From contig NZ_RPOC01000001.1 in the NCBI RefSeq assembly GCF_003946915.1, positions 806,001 to 870,000 of the forward strand: a stretch of 64,000 nucleotides of DNA. Direction: 5' to 3'. The notes beneath the pieces are model-generated. The model was given only the letters and a program-made list of their open reading frames with translations. It had not been told where the DNA came from and did no database searches. The DNA comes from Flavobacterium ustbae (GTDB lineage: Bacteria > Bacteroidota > Bacteroidia > Flavobacteriales > Flavobacteriaceae). This document shows positions 17,333-25,080 of the stretch, one piece after another (positions within the stretch are counted from its first letter, which is position 1; the number at the start of each line of letters is the position of its first letter). A program made the translations under genes and the position numbers.

Positions 17333-17401
17333 AATCTGTTTAAATTAGATTTTTGCATTCGCTTTAAACAAATAGTTACGTTAAATATGTGGGTTTGGAT
17401 T

Positions 17402-18184
17402 TTATACCATTTCTGCCTTCATTACGATTTCTTCTTCGATGGCATTCCAAAGTGCGATGCGTCTTTCTAAGGCAAGAATAGAAACTTCTTCAACTTCTTT
17501 CCATTTTTGAGCATCTTCTTCACATAATTCTGTAATCATCTGCATGGCCATCGGTCCGTGTTCGTCGGCATCTAGTTCGATATGTCTTTCAAAATAGTAA
17601 AGTAATTTTGTTAGATCTGTATCGGGAAGGTTTTTCTGGAAATTTTTCAAAATCTGCGTAAACATACTCGGAATCAAATCTTCTCTCCCGAAGGTAAATG
17701 CTGCAGCAATTTCGTGTGGTTTTCCTTCTTCGATAACTCTAAAAGTAAAATCAAGAAAAGACTTTACATTTGGATGCAATGAACTTTGTTTGATGGCAAC
17801 AAATATATTTTGAAGCGAATGTACTTCTGATAAAAAACTTAAAACTCCAGTTGTATCGGCACCGCAAGCTTCCATTGCTTCCAGATACATTTCGTAATGG
17901 CTCTGTCTTCTTCCGTCTAGCGTTAAGTCGGTTTCTTCGGCAAGAACAATTTCGTTTATTAAATAACGTGTTTCTGGGTTTTTAGTAGCAAACCAAGGCG
18001 TTGTCGTGCAGGTAAGTTTGGCTTGTAAAGCTTTTAATAGTGACATAAAATCCCAAACAGCAAAAACGTGAGTTTCTAAAAAGCTGTGTAAGTCATCTAT
18101 GTTTTGAATCTTATTATATAAGGAATGGTTTAATAGTTGGTCTTTTTGTGGTTGTATGCTTTTGTTTATCGTTTCGATATTCAT
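17402..18184 (-). CDS. DUF3050 (haem-oxygenase-like fold) protein
   Basis: A 260-residue soluble, alpha-helical protein. The opening (LHSFLETHVFAVWDFMSLLKAL split as LHSFLETHVFAVWDF then MSLLKAL) and the block IVLAEETDLTLDG match DUF3050, a family with a haem-oxygenase-like helical fold. H and E residues that could bind metal are present (LETHVFAVWDF, FERHIELDADEHGP). Function unknown. Preceded by its own -7 element. Confidence 0.8.
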   Translation of the reverse strand: MNIETINKSIQPQKDQLLNHSLYNKIQNIDDLHSFLETHVFAVWDFMSLLKALQAKLTCTTTPWFATKNPETRYLINEIVLAEETDLTLDGRRQSHYEMYLEAMEACGADTTGVLSFLSEVHSLQNIFVAIKQSSLHPNVKSFLDFTFRVIEEGKPHEIAAAFTFGREDLIPSMFTQILKNFQKNLPDTDLTKLLYYFERHIELDADEHGPMAMQMITELCEEDAQKWKEVEEVSILALERRIALWNAIEEEIVMKAEMV

Positions 18185-18201
18185 TTTTGGAAATTTTGAT
18201 G

Positions 18202-18209
18202 CAAAGATA
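18202..18209 (-). promoter_or_regulatory. -7 element of the DUF3050 gene
   Basis: Read on the minus strand it is TATCTTTG, a match to TAnnTTTG, 17 bases before the start codon. It abuts the terminator at 18209-18238. Confidence 0.55.
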
Positions 18210-18238
18210 AAAAGCTTCTCGGTTAGAAGAAGCTTTTT
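18209..18238 (-). terminator. Terminator of the acyl-CoA dehydrogenase gene
   Basis: AAAAAGCTTCT pairs with AGAAGCTTTTT around an 8-base loop. It lies 35 bases after the dehydrogenase stop in the direction of transcription. Confidence 0.75.
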
Positions 18239-18273
18239 AATATTGAATTTGTATATAATTTAATAGTTGGCTA

Positions 18274-19452
18274 TTATTTAAATGCTGGAATTCCAGTTAC
18301 ATCCATTCCGGTAATCAGTAAGTGTATGTCGTGAGTTCCTTCATAAGTAATAACACTTTCCAAGTTCATCATGTGGCGCATAATAGAGTATTCGCCAGTA
18401 ATCCCCATACCTCCGAGCATTTGTCTGGCTTCACGAGCAATGTTAATTGCCATGTTGACATTGTTACGTTTTGCCATAGAAATCTGCGCCGTTGTTGCTT
18501 TTCCTTCATTGCGTAGAACTCCCAAACGCCAAGTTAATAATTGTGCTTTTGTGATTTCAGTAATCATTTCGGCTAATTTTTTTTGTTGCAATTGCGTGCC
18601 TCCAATTGGTTTTCCGAATTGAATTCTTTCTTTTGCGTATCTTAAAGCAGTGTCATAACAATCCATTGCCGCTCCAATTGCTCCCCAAGCAATCCCGTAA
18701 CGAGCAGAATCTAAACAGCCAAGCGGAGCGCCTAAACCAGATTTATTTGGCAGAAGGTTTTCTTTTGGCACTTTTACATTGTCAAAAATTAATTCTCCTG
18801 TAGCAGAGGCGCGAAGCGACCATTTATTATGTGTTTCTGGAGTTGAAAATCCTTCCATGCCACGCTCTACAATTAAGCCATGAATTCTTCCTTCTTCATT
18901 TTTGGCCCAAACGATGGCAATATCAGCAAAAGGCGCATTTGAAATCCACATTTTAGCTCCATTTAAAAGGTAATGATCACCCATATCTTTAAAATTGGTA
19001 ATCATGCTTCCTGGATCTGAACCGTGATCCGGTTCTGTTAAGCCAAAGCAGCCGATAAATTCTCCTGTAGCCAATTTTGGGAGATATTTCATTCGTTGTT
19101 CTTCGTTTCCGTATTTCCAGATAGGATACATTACCAAAGAAGATTGTACAGATGAGGTAGATCTTACTCCAGAATCGCCTCTTTCAATTTCCTGCATAAT
19201 TAGTCCGTACGAGATTTGATCCAATCCTGCTCCTCCGTATTCTACTGGAATATAAGGACCAAAACCGCCAATTTCGCCAAGACCTTTTATAATTTGTTTC
19301 GGAAATTCAGCTTTTTGAGCATATTCTTCTATAATAGGAGAAACTTCTCTCTTAACCCACGAACGAGCAGATTCACGAACCAATTTATGTTCGTCTGTTA
19401 ACAAATCATCTAAGTTATAGTAATCTGGAGATTGAAATAGGTCTGGTTTCAT
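18274..19452 (-). CDS. Acyl-CoA dehydrogenase, glutaryl-CoA dehydrogenase-like
   Basis: A 392-residue flavoenzyme from the ATG at 19452. An in-frame ATG 11 codons earlier would put the start upstream of the predicted -7 element. FGLTEPDHGSDPGSM and WISNAPFADIAIVWAK are FAD/acyl-binding signatures, and TYEGTHDIHLLITG carries the catalytic glutamate in the glutaryl-CoA dehydrogenase arrangement. It oxidises an acyl-CoA, probably glutaryl-CoA in lysine/tryptophan breakdown, passing electrons to ETF. Monocistronic, with a terminator. Confidence 0.88.
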   Translation of the reverse strand: MKPDLFQSPDYYNLDDLLTDEHKLVRESARSWVKREVSPIIEEYAQKAEFPKQIIKGLGEIGGFGPYIPVEYGGAGLDQISYGLIMQEIERGDSGVRSTSSVQSSLVMYPIWKYGNEEQRMKYLPKLATGEFIGCFGLTEPDHGSDPGSMITNFKDMGDHYLLNGAKMWISNAPFADIAIVWAKNEEGRIHGLIVERGMEGFSTPETHNKWSLRASATGELIFDNVKVPKENLLPNKSGLGAPLGCLDSARYGIAWGAIGAAMDCYDTALRYAKERIQFGKPIGGTQLQQKKLAEMITEITKAQLLTWRLGVLRNEGKATTAQISMAKRNNVNMAINIAREARQMLGGMGITGEYSIMRHMMNLESVITYEGTHDIHLLITGMDVTGIPAFK

Positions 19453-19472
19453 GTTGTTTAATTTTATCAAAG

Positions 19473-19480
19473 CAAAGTTA
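19473..19480 (-). promoter_or_regulatory. -7 element of the acyl-CoA dehydrogenase gene
   Basis: Minus-strand TAACTTTG, with a TTTG 16 bases further upstream (19497-19500). This supports the shorter start at 19452. Confidence 0.5.
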
Positions 19481-19618
19481 CACAATAAAAATATAACAAA
19501 TATCGGTTAAATTGTTATATTTATATATGTGAAAAATAAAATTATTAGGAATTTGGCAAATTAATTGTAGTTTATTGATAATTTATAGACTATTTTTGAA
19601 TTCCAAAAACAAACTTTA

Positions 19619-21397
19619 ATGAGGCTGATCATCTCTTTTTTCTTTTTACTACTTACGCTTGCCAATGGAGTCGCACAGACGAATGGGGAGCTTACAGAAG
19701 AAAAGTACTTAGAATTACAGAATAATATCCGTTTTAGCGCAAACGGAAATTATGATGAAGGTTTGACTTATGTCGATCAGATGCTTAAGTCTAAAAATGA
19801 GATTCATATTGCTTTTGCTTATGGAGCAGGTTCTTATTTGTATCAATTAAAAGGAAATGCAGATAAGTCCGAAAAAATGTATAAAGAATCTGTGAAGCAT
19901 TTGAATAAGATTCAAGAGTCTAATGAGAAAACAAAACTACACGCGTATTTATGCAATTATCGAGGACTTACTTATTGGAAAAGATCTAATTATGGTAAAG
20001 CGCTCAGCAGTTATCAGGAAGGCGTCAAATTTTCTTCTAAAATAAATGATGTTGTTCAAGTAATAAAATTCAAAGCAAATATTGCTTTGCTAAATGAGAG
20101 TGTAGGCAATTATCAGTTATCCATAAAAATCTTAAGACAAAACGATGCGTTTCTAGATAAGAATGAAGGGTTATATGAAAAAGAGCAATTTCAAAATGCT
20201 AAAAGTAATACCTATACCAATTTAGGAAATTGTTATGAAGGTTATTATAATAAAAATAGAGAAAAGACCTATTTGTTAGATTCTGCCGAATACTATTATA
20301 AGAAAAGTATAGCGTATTCGGATAAATTTATTGACAATAAAACTACAGCTAAACTTAGTTTGGGGAATATTTATTTATTTAAAAAGGATTATGCCAATGC
20401 CGAAAAAATTTATTACGATATCACCTTTTATGCAAAACAGACCAATAATGAATCTGTATTTCAAGTTGCTAGCTATAATTTAGGAGACCTCTATTACTCT
20501 ATTAAAAAATATGATAAAGCGCTTATATTTTTAAAGAAGGTAGATTCTATTAGCTTAAAAAACAAAAGGATTGATAATAATTTCTTTAAATCTAATTATA
20601 TACAGGCTAAAATTTACAGTATTAAAAATGAGCCTGAGCTGGCTTATAAACACTCTAAGCTATACTTAGATTCATATGAGAAATATGAAGGAAATCTTAG
20701 AGAAGAAACTTTAGACGTTAACTATAAGCTAGGTACAGCAGATCTTAGTGAAGAAATGTTTGATGTCCAGGAGAAGTTTAAATATGAGGTCTTTTGGAAT
20801 AAAGCGTTGAAAATATTTTATGTAATTCTGGTAATCGGAATTGTATTTTTTCTCATCAAAAATATTAGAGATAAAAATAAAGCCCAGAAGAAAATGAATG
20901 CTTTAATTGAAGAGTTTAAAGCGAATCTGGAAAGAAAAGAAATTGAAAAAACAGAAATAGAGAAAGTTTCTACGGGAGAAGAAATAATTGTTGAGGTTCC
21001 TGAAAATGAAGATGTTGTTCTGAAGAAAGAAAATGCAAACTTAAGTATTGATGAGGCTAAAGAAAATAAAATTGTAGAAAAATTACTTCTTTTAGAAGAA
21101 AAACTAGAATACTTAAATGCCGATTTTACACTTTCTTACGCTGCTAAAAAAATAAAAACCAATACAACTTATTTGTCTTATGTCGTGAATAAAAGATTTG
21201 GGAAATCTTTTAGCGAATATTCTAATGAACTGAAAATTAATTATGTAATTAATCAAATGATTACCAATCATTTATATCGTAAATATTCTACGCAGGCAAT
21301 TGCAGAGAGCGTAGGTTTTAAAAATGCAGTCTCTTTTGCAAAATCATTTCGCAAAAGAACTGGAGTGTCTCCAGCTCAGTTTGCGAATAATATTTAG
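19619..21397 (+). CDS. TPR-containing membrane regulator with C-terminal AraC-type HTH
   Basis: A 592-residue protein: signal peptide (MRLIISFFFLLLTLANGVAQ), TPR-like repeats across about residues 30-385 facing the periplasm, one membrane span (about 398-416, IFYVILVIGIVFFLI), a coiled acidic linker, and an AraC-type DNA-binding domain (about 500-590, LSYAAKKIKTNTTYLSYVVN and QAIAESVGFKNAVSFAKSF). This domain order is common in Bacteroidota, where a periplasmic sensor is joined directly to a cytoplasmic DNA-binding domain. It ends 23 bases before the peptide array, so control of the peptide/export genes is likely. The paired 23-base direct repeats at 22405-22450 suit an AraC-type binding site. 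Confidence 0.85.
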   Translation: MRLIISFFFLLLTLANGVAQTNGELTEEKYLELQNNIRFSANGNYDEGLTYVDQMLKSKNEIHIAFAYGAGSYLYQLKGNADKSEKMYKESVKHLNKIQESNEKTKLHAYLCNYRGLTYWKRSNYGKALSSYQEGVKFSSKINDVVQVIKFKANIALLNESVGNYQLSIKILRQNDAFLDKNEGLYEKEQFQNAKSNTYTNLGNCYEGYYNKNREKTYLLDSAEYYYKKSIAYSDKFIDNKTTAKLSLGNIYLFKKDYANAEKIYYDITFYAKQTNNESVFQVASYNLGDLYYSIKKYDKALIFLKKVDSISLKNKRIDNNFFKSNYIQAKIYSIKNEPELAYKHSKLYLDSYEKYEGNLREETLDVNYKLGTADLSEEMFDVQEKFKYEVFWNKALKIFYVILVIGIVFFLIKNIRDKNKAQKKMNALIEEFKANLERKEIEKTEIEKVSTGEEIIVEVPENEDVVLKKENANLSIDEAKENKIVEKLLLLEEKLEYLNADFTLSYAAKKIKTNTTYLSYVVNKRFGKSFSEYSNELKINYVINQMITNHLYRKYSTQAIAESVGFKNAVSFAKSFRKRTGVSPAQFANNI

Positions 21398-21419
21398 TAA
21401 GCATAATATTTCTACCTTT

Positions 21420-21563
21420 TTATGTGTTTCCACCGCCACCCACTTTACTTGGATCGTTTTTTGGATCAATTGGTTCTTCATCTCCTCCAGTAATTGTTTT
21501 CAGCTCTTTTCTAGATATTGTATCTAATTGAAAATCTTTTAATGTTAATTCTGAGTTTTTCAT
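21420..21563 (-). CDS. Double-glycine leader peptide precursor A1, 47 residues, no cysteine
   Basis: A 47-residue peptide. The leader MKNSELTLKDFQLDTISRKE is followed by LKTITGG, a double-glycine processing site of the kind cleaved by C39 peptidases. The predicted cargo starts DEEPIDPKNDP and ends KVGGGGNT, about 20 residues, acidic/Pro/Gly-rich and without cysteine. It is the most divergent of three tandem copies. Opposite strand to the flanking genes. No modifying enzyme (radical SAM, LanB-type, ATP-grasp) was seen nearby. Confidence 0.8.
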   Translation of the reverse strand: MKNSELTLKDFQLDTISRKELKTITGGDEEPIDPKNDPSKVGGGGNT

Positions 21564-21619
21564 GACTATAATTTTTTGGATTTATTTTTAAAATTTAATT
21601 GTCTATATCTTTCTAACTA

Positions 21620-21760
21620 TTAAGTATTTCCACCGCCGCCTACTTTTCCTGGATCAACTGGATCAGTCGGTGGCGCATCTCCACCTGTAATTGTTTTTTG
21701 CTGTTTTTTAGAAATTGTATCTAATTGAAAATCTTTTAATGTTAATTCTGAATTTTTCAT
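21620..21760 (-). CDS. Double-glycine leader peptide precursor A2, 46 residues, no cysteine
   Basis: A 46-residue paralogue of the neighbours. The leader has FQLDTISKKQQKTITGG, and the cargo is DAPPTDPVDPGKVGGGGNT. The stop-to-stop distance to A1 is 200 bases and to A3 192 bases. The spacer text (GTCTATATCTTTCTA and its surroundings) is also repeated, so whole gene-plus-spacer units were duplicated. Confidence 0.8.
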   Translation of the reverse strand: MKNSELTLKDFQLDTISKKQQKTITGGDAPPTDPVDPGKVGGGGNT

Positions 21761-21811
21761 GACTTTATTTTTTTTTATTTTTAAATTTTACTTGTCTATA
21801 TCTTTCTACTA

Positions 21812-21952
21812 TTAAGTATTTCCACCGCCGCCTACTTTTCCTGGATCAACAGGATCAGTCGGTGGCATATCTCCACCTGTAATTGTTTTTTGCTGTTTTT
21901 TAGAAATTATTTCTAATTGAAAATCTTTTAATGTCAACTTAGATTTGTTCAT
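21812..21952 (-). CDS. Double-glycine leader peptide precursor A3, 46 residues, no cysteine
   Basis: A 46-residue peptide. Its cargo differs from A2 at one position (DMPPTDP against DAPPTDP). The leader start MNKSKLTLKDFQLEIISKKQ differs slightly from the other two. First of the array in the direction of transcription. Its upstream region (21953-22523) is shared with the divergent VKOR-thioredoxin gene. Confidence 0.8.
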   Translation of the reverse strand: MNKSKLTLKDFQLEIISKKQQKTITGGDMPPTDPVDPGKVGGGGNT

Positions 21953-22523
21953 TTTTTCTATCTTTTATATTGAAAATTAGTACTATAAATCTTTCATAAA
22001 TATTTTTGACAACCTTAATTAGCGCAACAAAAAATGATGCTTAAAATTGGTTTATGTAAATTTTTTTTGGTTTTTAGAAGAAGTACAAAAGGTTTTTTTG
22101 TAAGCTGATTTTGTTTTTAAATTGTACTGCTTCTTTATTTTTTGGAAGTTTTTTTGGTGCTTTTCAGGGGCAGTTTTTTGACCTTAATAAGCCTTTTTTT
22201 ACTGTCGCATTTAATGATTTTTTCTTGTAAAATCATCGGCTTTTAGTCATCTATTTTTCATGTTTTTGAATGTTTGAATTATTACTTATCCAAAACTAGA
22301 TAAAAAGGAAAACCGTTAATCGAAAATGGACTTTCTGACCTTTTTAATAAAAAAAATAACATTTAAATAATTGAAAAACAGTGAGTTGTATTGAGTACTA
22401 TACTTGGTATAATTTATAAATTGTATGTGGTATAATTAATAAAATGTATGTCTATATGCGATTTTTATCAATAAAAACCCCAATCTTTGCAGTGTAATTA
22501 TGATTTAAAAACGATCAAAAACG
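21953..22523. other. Divergent regulatory gap of the peptide island
   Basis: About 570 very AT-rich bases separate the minus-strand peptide array from the plus-strand VKOR gene. It contains the direct repeats at 22405-22450 and long T runs. I see no convincing gene. The best short frames encode fewer than 30 residues without a leader motif. Confidence 0.6.
22405..22450 (+). promoter_or_regulatory. Two tandem 23-base direct repeats upstream of the VKOR gene
   Basis: 22405-22427 and 22428-22450 are head-to-tail copies identical at 21 of 23 positions; each starts TGGTATAATT and ends TGTATG. Two helical turns per unit is the usual spacing of AraC-family half-sites. A -7-like AATCTTTG follows at 22482-22489 without a visible -33 box, as expected at an activator-dependent promoter. 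Confidence 0.6.
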
Positions 22524-24080
22524 ATGTTAAAATTGGTTCAAAAATTTCTGCAAATCAATCGCTACTCAGAAATAAAAAATGAGTTCAAGGATCTGTTTTT
22601 GTCTCATCCAAATTATCCGAGTTTATTTGCTATTACAGATTCGTTTGATTTGCTTTCTGTAGAGAACGCAGCTGTAAGAGTTTCGAAAGAACAAATCGAA
22701 GATTTGCCTTCTAATTTTTTGGCGTATTTTAAAGGCGAATTAATATTAGTCGAAAAGATTAAAAGCGGAGTAAGAATTACAACCACAAAAAAAGGAACTC
22801 AAAAACTATCATACGATAAATTTCTTTTAGACTGGAATGGTGTTATTGTTGCCATTGAGCCAAACAACGTAGTAGCAAGAGAAAATCTAAAAATAGAATA
22901 CAATTGGTTAAAATATTTTCTACCTCTTGTTCTTGTAGTAGGATTGTCTTTATTCTATAATCGTTTTGACGAATTTAGCGCTTCATTCTTGTTGACATCT
23001 ATTCTTGGATTAATTGTTAGCATATTTATTGTTCAGGAAAAATGGGGAGTTAAAAATACAGTAATTTCAAAATTCTGTAATTTAAGTTCAAATTCTTCTT
23101 GTCATTCTGTAATAAGTTTCAATGACGATATTGCAAATAGATGGTTGAGTTTTTCAGATTTGCCATTGCTTTTCTTTAGCTCAAGTATTATTGCCATATT
23201 GGTTCAGCCTTTAAGTTCGGCTATTTTTGTTGGATTTTTAAGTCTGCTCGCTATTCCGATAGTAGTTTGTTCGATTTGGATTCAAAAATTTGAGATTCAA
23301 AAATGGTGCATCATGTGCTTAGCCGTATCATTTTTAATATTGGTTCAGAGCATTGTTTGGTTTTCTTCAGATCTTTTTACATTGAGTTTCAGTTTTAATG
23401 CTGTTTTTCCATACCTATTTTCTTTATTGCTTTTAATACCAATCTGGGCGACAGTTAAGGTAATGATTAGAAAAATGCTTGATAATGAAAACTCTCTAAA
23501 AGAACTTAAGAAATTCAAAAGAAATTATTCGCTATTAAACTTCTTATCTAAAAAAGTAAAATATACAAAAGGATTTGAAGATTTAAGAGGTTTAACCTTT
23601 GGAAATAAAAATGCAGGCGTTAAACTTTCTGTAATTCTAAGTCCAAGTTGTGGACATTGCTATAAAACTTTTCAAGAAGCTTTTGATTTAGTATTAAAGT
23701 TTCCAGATAAAATATATTTGAATGTTCTGTTTAATATTAATCCAGAAAACAACGACAATCCATACAAAGCAGTTGTCGAAAGGCTTTTAACGATTAACAG
23801 AACAACACCAGGAAAAACGGTTGAAGCAATTTCTGATTGGTATATCAAAAGAATGGTGCACAAAAAATGGCTTAAAAAATGGAATGTTGATTCTGTTAGC
23901 ATGATGATAAATCAGGAAATTCAGAAACAATATGACTGGTGTTCTATCAATAATTTTAATTACACGCCAATTAAAATTGTAAACGAAAGACTATTTCCAA
24001 ATGAATATGAGCTGAATGAATTGAAATATTTCTTAAATGATTTTGTAGAAGAAGTTCAAGTTTTGGAAAAAACAGCATAA
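22524..24080 (+). CDS. VKOR-thioredoxin fusion with degenerate C39-like N-terminal domain
   Basis: A 518-residue disulfide-forming membrane protein. Residues 1-115 resemble a C39-peptidase-like domain without a catalytic cysteine (HPNYPSLFAITDSFDLLS, then a KFLLDWNGVIVAIEP ending), perhaps a peptide-binding domain. Then come several membrane spans with the VKOR cysteines C185 and C193 in the loop, the active CxxC at C262-C265 (KWCIMCLA), and a thioredoxin-like domain with C376-G-H-C379 (SPSCGHCY). VKOR homologues oxidise such a thioredoxin partner using quinones, so the protein can introduce disulfides into exported proteins. It directly precedes three Cys-containing peptides and a C39 exporter, which are its likely substrates and partner. 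Confidence 0.88.
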   Translation: MLKLVQKFLQINRYSEIKNEFKDLFLSHPNYPSLFAITDSFDLLSVENAAVRVSKEQIEDLPSNFLAYFKGELILVEKIKSGVRITTTKKGTQKLSYDKFLLDWNGVIVAIEPNNVVARENLKIEYNWLKYFLPLVLVVGLSLFYNRFDEFSASFLLTSILGLIVSIFIVQEKWGVKNTVISKFCNLSSNSSCHSVISFNDDIANRWLSFSDLPLLFFSSSIIAILVQPLSSAIFVGFLSLLAIPIVVCSIWIQKFEIQKWCIMCLAVSFLILVQSIVWFSSDLFTLSFSFNAVFPYLFSLLLLIPIWATVKVMIRKMLDNENSLKELKKFKRNYSLLNFLSKKVKYTKGFEDLRGLTFGNKNAGVKLSVILSPSCGHCYKTFQEAFDLVLKFPDKIYLNVLFNINPENNDNPYKAVVERLLTINRTTPGKTVEAISDWYIKRMVHKKWLKKWNVDSVSMMINQEIQKQYDWCSINNFNYTPIKIVNERLFPNEYELNELKYFLNDFVEEVQVLEKTA

Positions 24081-24134
24081 GAAGTTGCGACTCTTAAAAT
24101 AAAAATTGTGACCCCCAATTTAAAACCTGCAATT

Positions 24135-24317
24135 ATGTTAAAAAGTATTTTAAAATTGAAAGGAGCAGTAGAATTGACTGCAAGTGAGCTGAAAACAATA
24201 AACGGAGAGAATGCTCCTATTTGTGAAGACGGATTTAAAGCTAAAAGATGTACAGAATTTGGAACTGTGCCAGCATACTGGAACTGCATTCCAAATAATT
24301 ATGTCGGAAGCTGCTAA
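24135..24317 (+). CDS. Exported peptide precursor B1, 60 residues, four cysteines
   Basis: The start ATG is 54 bases after the VKOR stop. The leader MLKSILKLKGAVELTASELK is followed by TINGEN, so the expected GG is G-E. The cargo contains C30, C39, C51 and C60, the last being the C-terminal residue. Shares the M-L-x-x-I-L opening and the E-x-K-T-I block with B3. Four cysteines could form two disulfides. An ATG-less extension nine codons upstream is open but unlikely. Activity unknown. Confidence 0.72.
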   Translation: MLKSILKLKGAVELTASELKTINGENAPICEDGFKAKRCTEFGTVPAYWNCIPNNYVGSC

Positions 24318-24386
24318 AAGGAAATTTTTAAGCATCAAGTTATGAGGGATTTGAGGCTTAAACTCAAAAAATTAAATAACTGGATT

Positions 24387-24521
24387 ATGTTAGAAAAAAT
24401 TTTAAAAAGCAAAGAGACAAGAAAGCTGACAAAAAAAGAGCAAAAAAATATTTTAGCCAGTGATTATGGGCAAGAATTTAATTGCAATGATGCGACTGTC
24501 GATAAATATTATGCTTGTTAA
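24387..24521 (+). CDS. Exported peptide precursor-like B2, 44 residues, two cysteines
   Basis: A 44-residue peptide with the leader-like start MLEKILKSKETRKLTKKEQK but no double glycine (NILASDYG where GG is expected). The C-terminal part has C33 and C44, again with a cysteine as the last residue, so one disulfide is possible. Its leader resembles B1 and B3, which supports it as a real member. The lost GG could block C39 processing, or the cleavage site may be AS. Too short for a routine length cutoff. Confidence 0.6.
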   Translation: MLEKILKSKETRKLTKKEQKNILASDYGQEFNCNDATVDKYYAC

Positions 24522-24575
24522 TTTTCATGTTTAAAAAAGCAACAGAAAATATGTTGCTAAAAAATGGTATTAATT

Positions 24576-24767
24576 ATGTTAAAGAAAATTTTAAACCTTG
24601 AAGGTGCTCAGTACATTAATAAGAGGGAGCAGAAAACCATAAAAGGAGGAATTCCAGAATGTTGGGTTTACGCTTTGCAGGCCGGATGCATTTTAATACC
24701 ACCAGGCGAAACTTGTCCGCTAAATACATCATCGGGTATTTGTGACACAAGCCGTCTTTGTTGTTAA
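24576..24767 (+). CDS. Exported peptide precursor B3, 63 residues, six cysteines
   Basis: The leader MLKKILNLEGAQYINKREQK runs into TIKGG, a good C39 cleavage site, and the mature peptide would start IPECWVYALQAGC. Cysteines are C29, C38, C47, C56, C62 and C63, enough for three disulfides. It ends CC. An in-frame ATG at 24564 gives four extra residues; I prefer 24576 because it aligns with B1 and B2. Followed by the structured RNA and terminator. Confidence 0.75.
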   Translation: MLKKILNLEGAQYINKREQKTIKGGIPECWVYALQAGCILIPPGETCPLNTSSGICDTSRLCC

Positions 24768-24841
24768 TTTTTAACTTTTTTAAAAGTAATACAATATAGC
24801 CTTATTTAGAATTTAGTCATGTTTTTTTTGAATGTATAGGC

Positions 24842-25028
24842 GCTCGATCGTGGAACATTGAGCATATTCTCAGTATTGATGATTGGTACTGAGATTCTTA
24901 GGAGTTGGCCGCTGTGTTGATTTTATTTGGTTAGGGTAACCGCGGCCATGTCCTAAAGAAATTGTGTTGCTAAAACTTGTTTTTAAATACTTAAACAGAG
25001 AAGACTTATGTCTTCTCTGTTTTTTTTA
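24842..25028 (+). ncRNA. Candidate structured RNA with terminator (non-coding RNA or 3'/5' UTR element)
   Basis: Four stems follow one another. Stem 1: GCTCGAT (24842-24848) with ATTGAGC (24857-24863), one G-U. Stem 2: 24868-24875 with 24887-24894, eight perfect pairs. Stem 3: 24895-24912 with 24942-24960, two helices of nine and seven pairs separated by a 2x2 internal loop with one bulged A, enclosing a small GGTTA/TAACC hairpin (24929-24941). Stem 4: a 12-pair terminator at 24994-25021 followed by T. GC content rises clearly against the surrounding DNA. No reading frame fits. It may be an independent small RNA, or it may separate peptide expression from exporter expression. I cannot assign it to a known RNA family. 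Confidence 0.6.
24994..25027 (+). terminator. Strong rho-independent terminator inside the export island
   Basis: AACAGAGAAGAC-TTAT-GTCTTCTCTGTT is a perfect 12-base-pair stem followed by a run of seven T. It lies between the peptide genes and the exporter gene and would make the peptides more abundant than the exporter unless transcription reads through. Confidence 0.9.
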
Positions 25029-25080
25029 GATTAGCAAGAATATTTTTTCTTACATTGGTCTTGAATAAATCAAAATAACA

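Noticed and set aside
21324..21527. A plus-strand frame overlapping the first minus-strand peptide gene
   Set aside because: It overlaps the end of the regulator gene in another frame and the antisense of peptide A1, whose three-fold conservation supports the minus strand.
21420..21952. Possible CRISPR-like or satellite repeat (three units of about 195 bases)
   Set aside because: The units are gene-plus-spacer duplications that keep a reading frame. There are no short regular spacers and no cas genes.
22020..22100. A 24-codon frame starting ATGATGCTT in the divergent gap
   Set aside because: No leader motif or Gly-Gly, and a composition like the surrounding T-rich DNA.
24564..24575. Upstream ATG for peptide B3
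   Set aside because: It would add four residues not shared with B1 and B2. The M-L-K-K-I-L start at 24576 aligns with both.
24868..24900. CTGAGA text suggesting a thiamine pyrophosphate riboswitch
   Set aside because: The second conserved half of that riboswitch is missing and CTGAGA is just one strand of a simple hairpin. The genes nearby have no link to thiamine.
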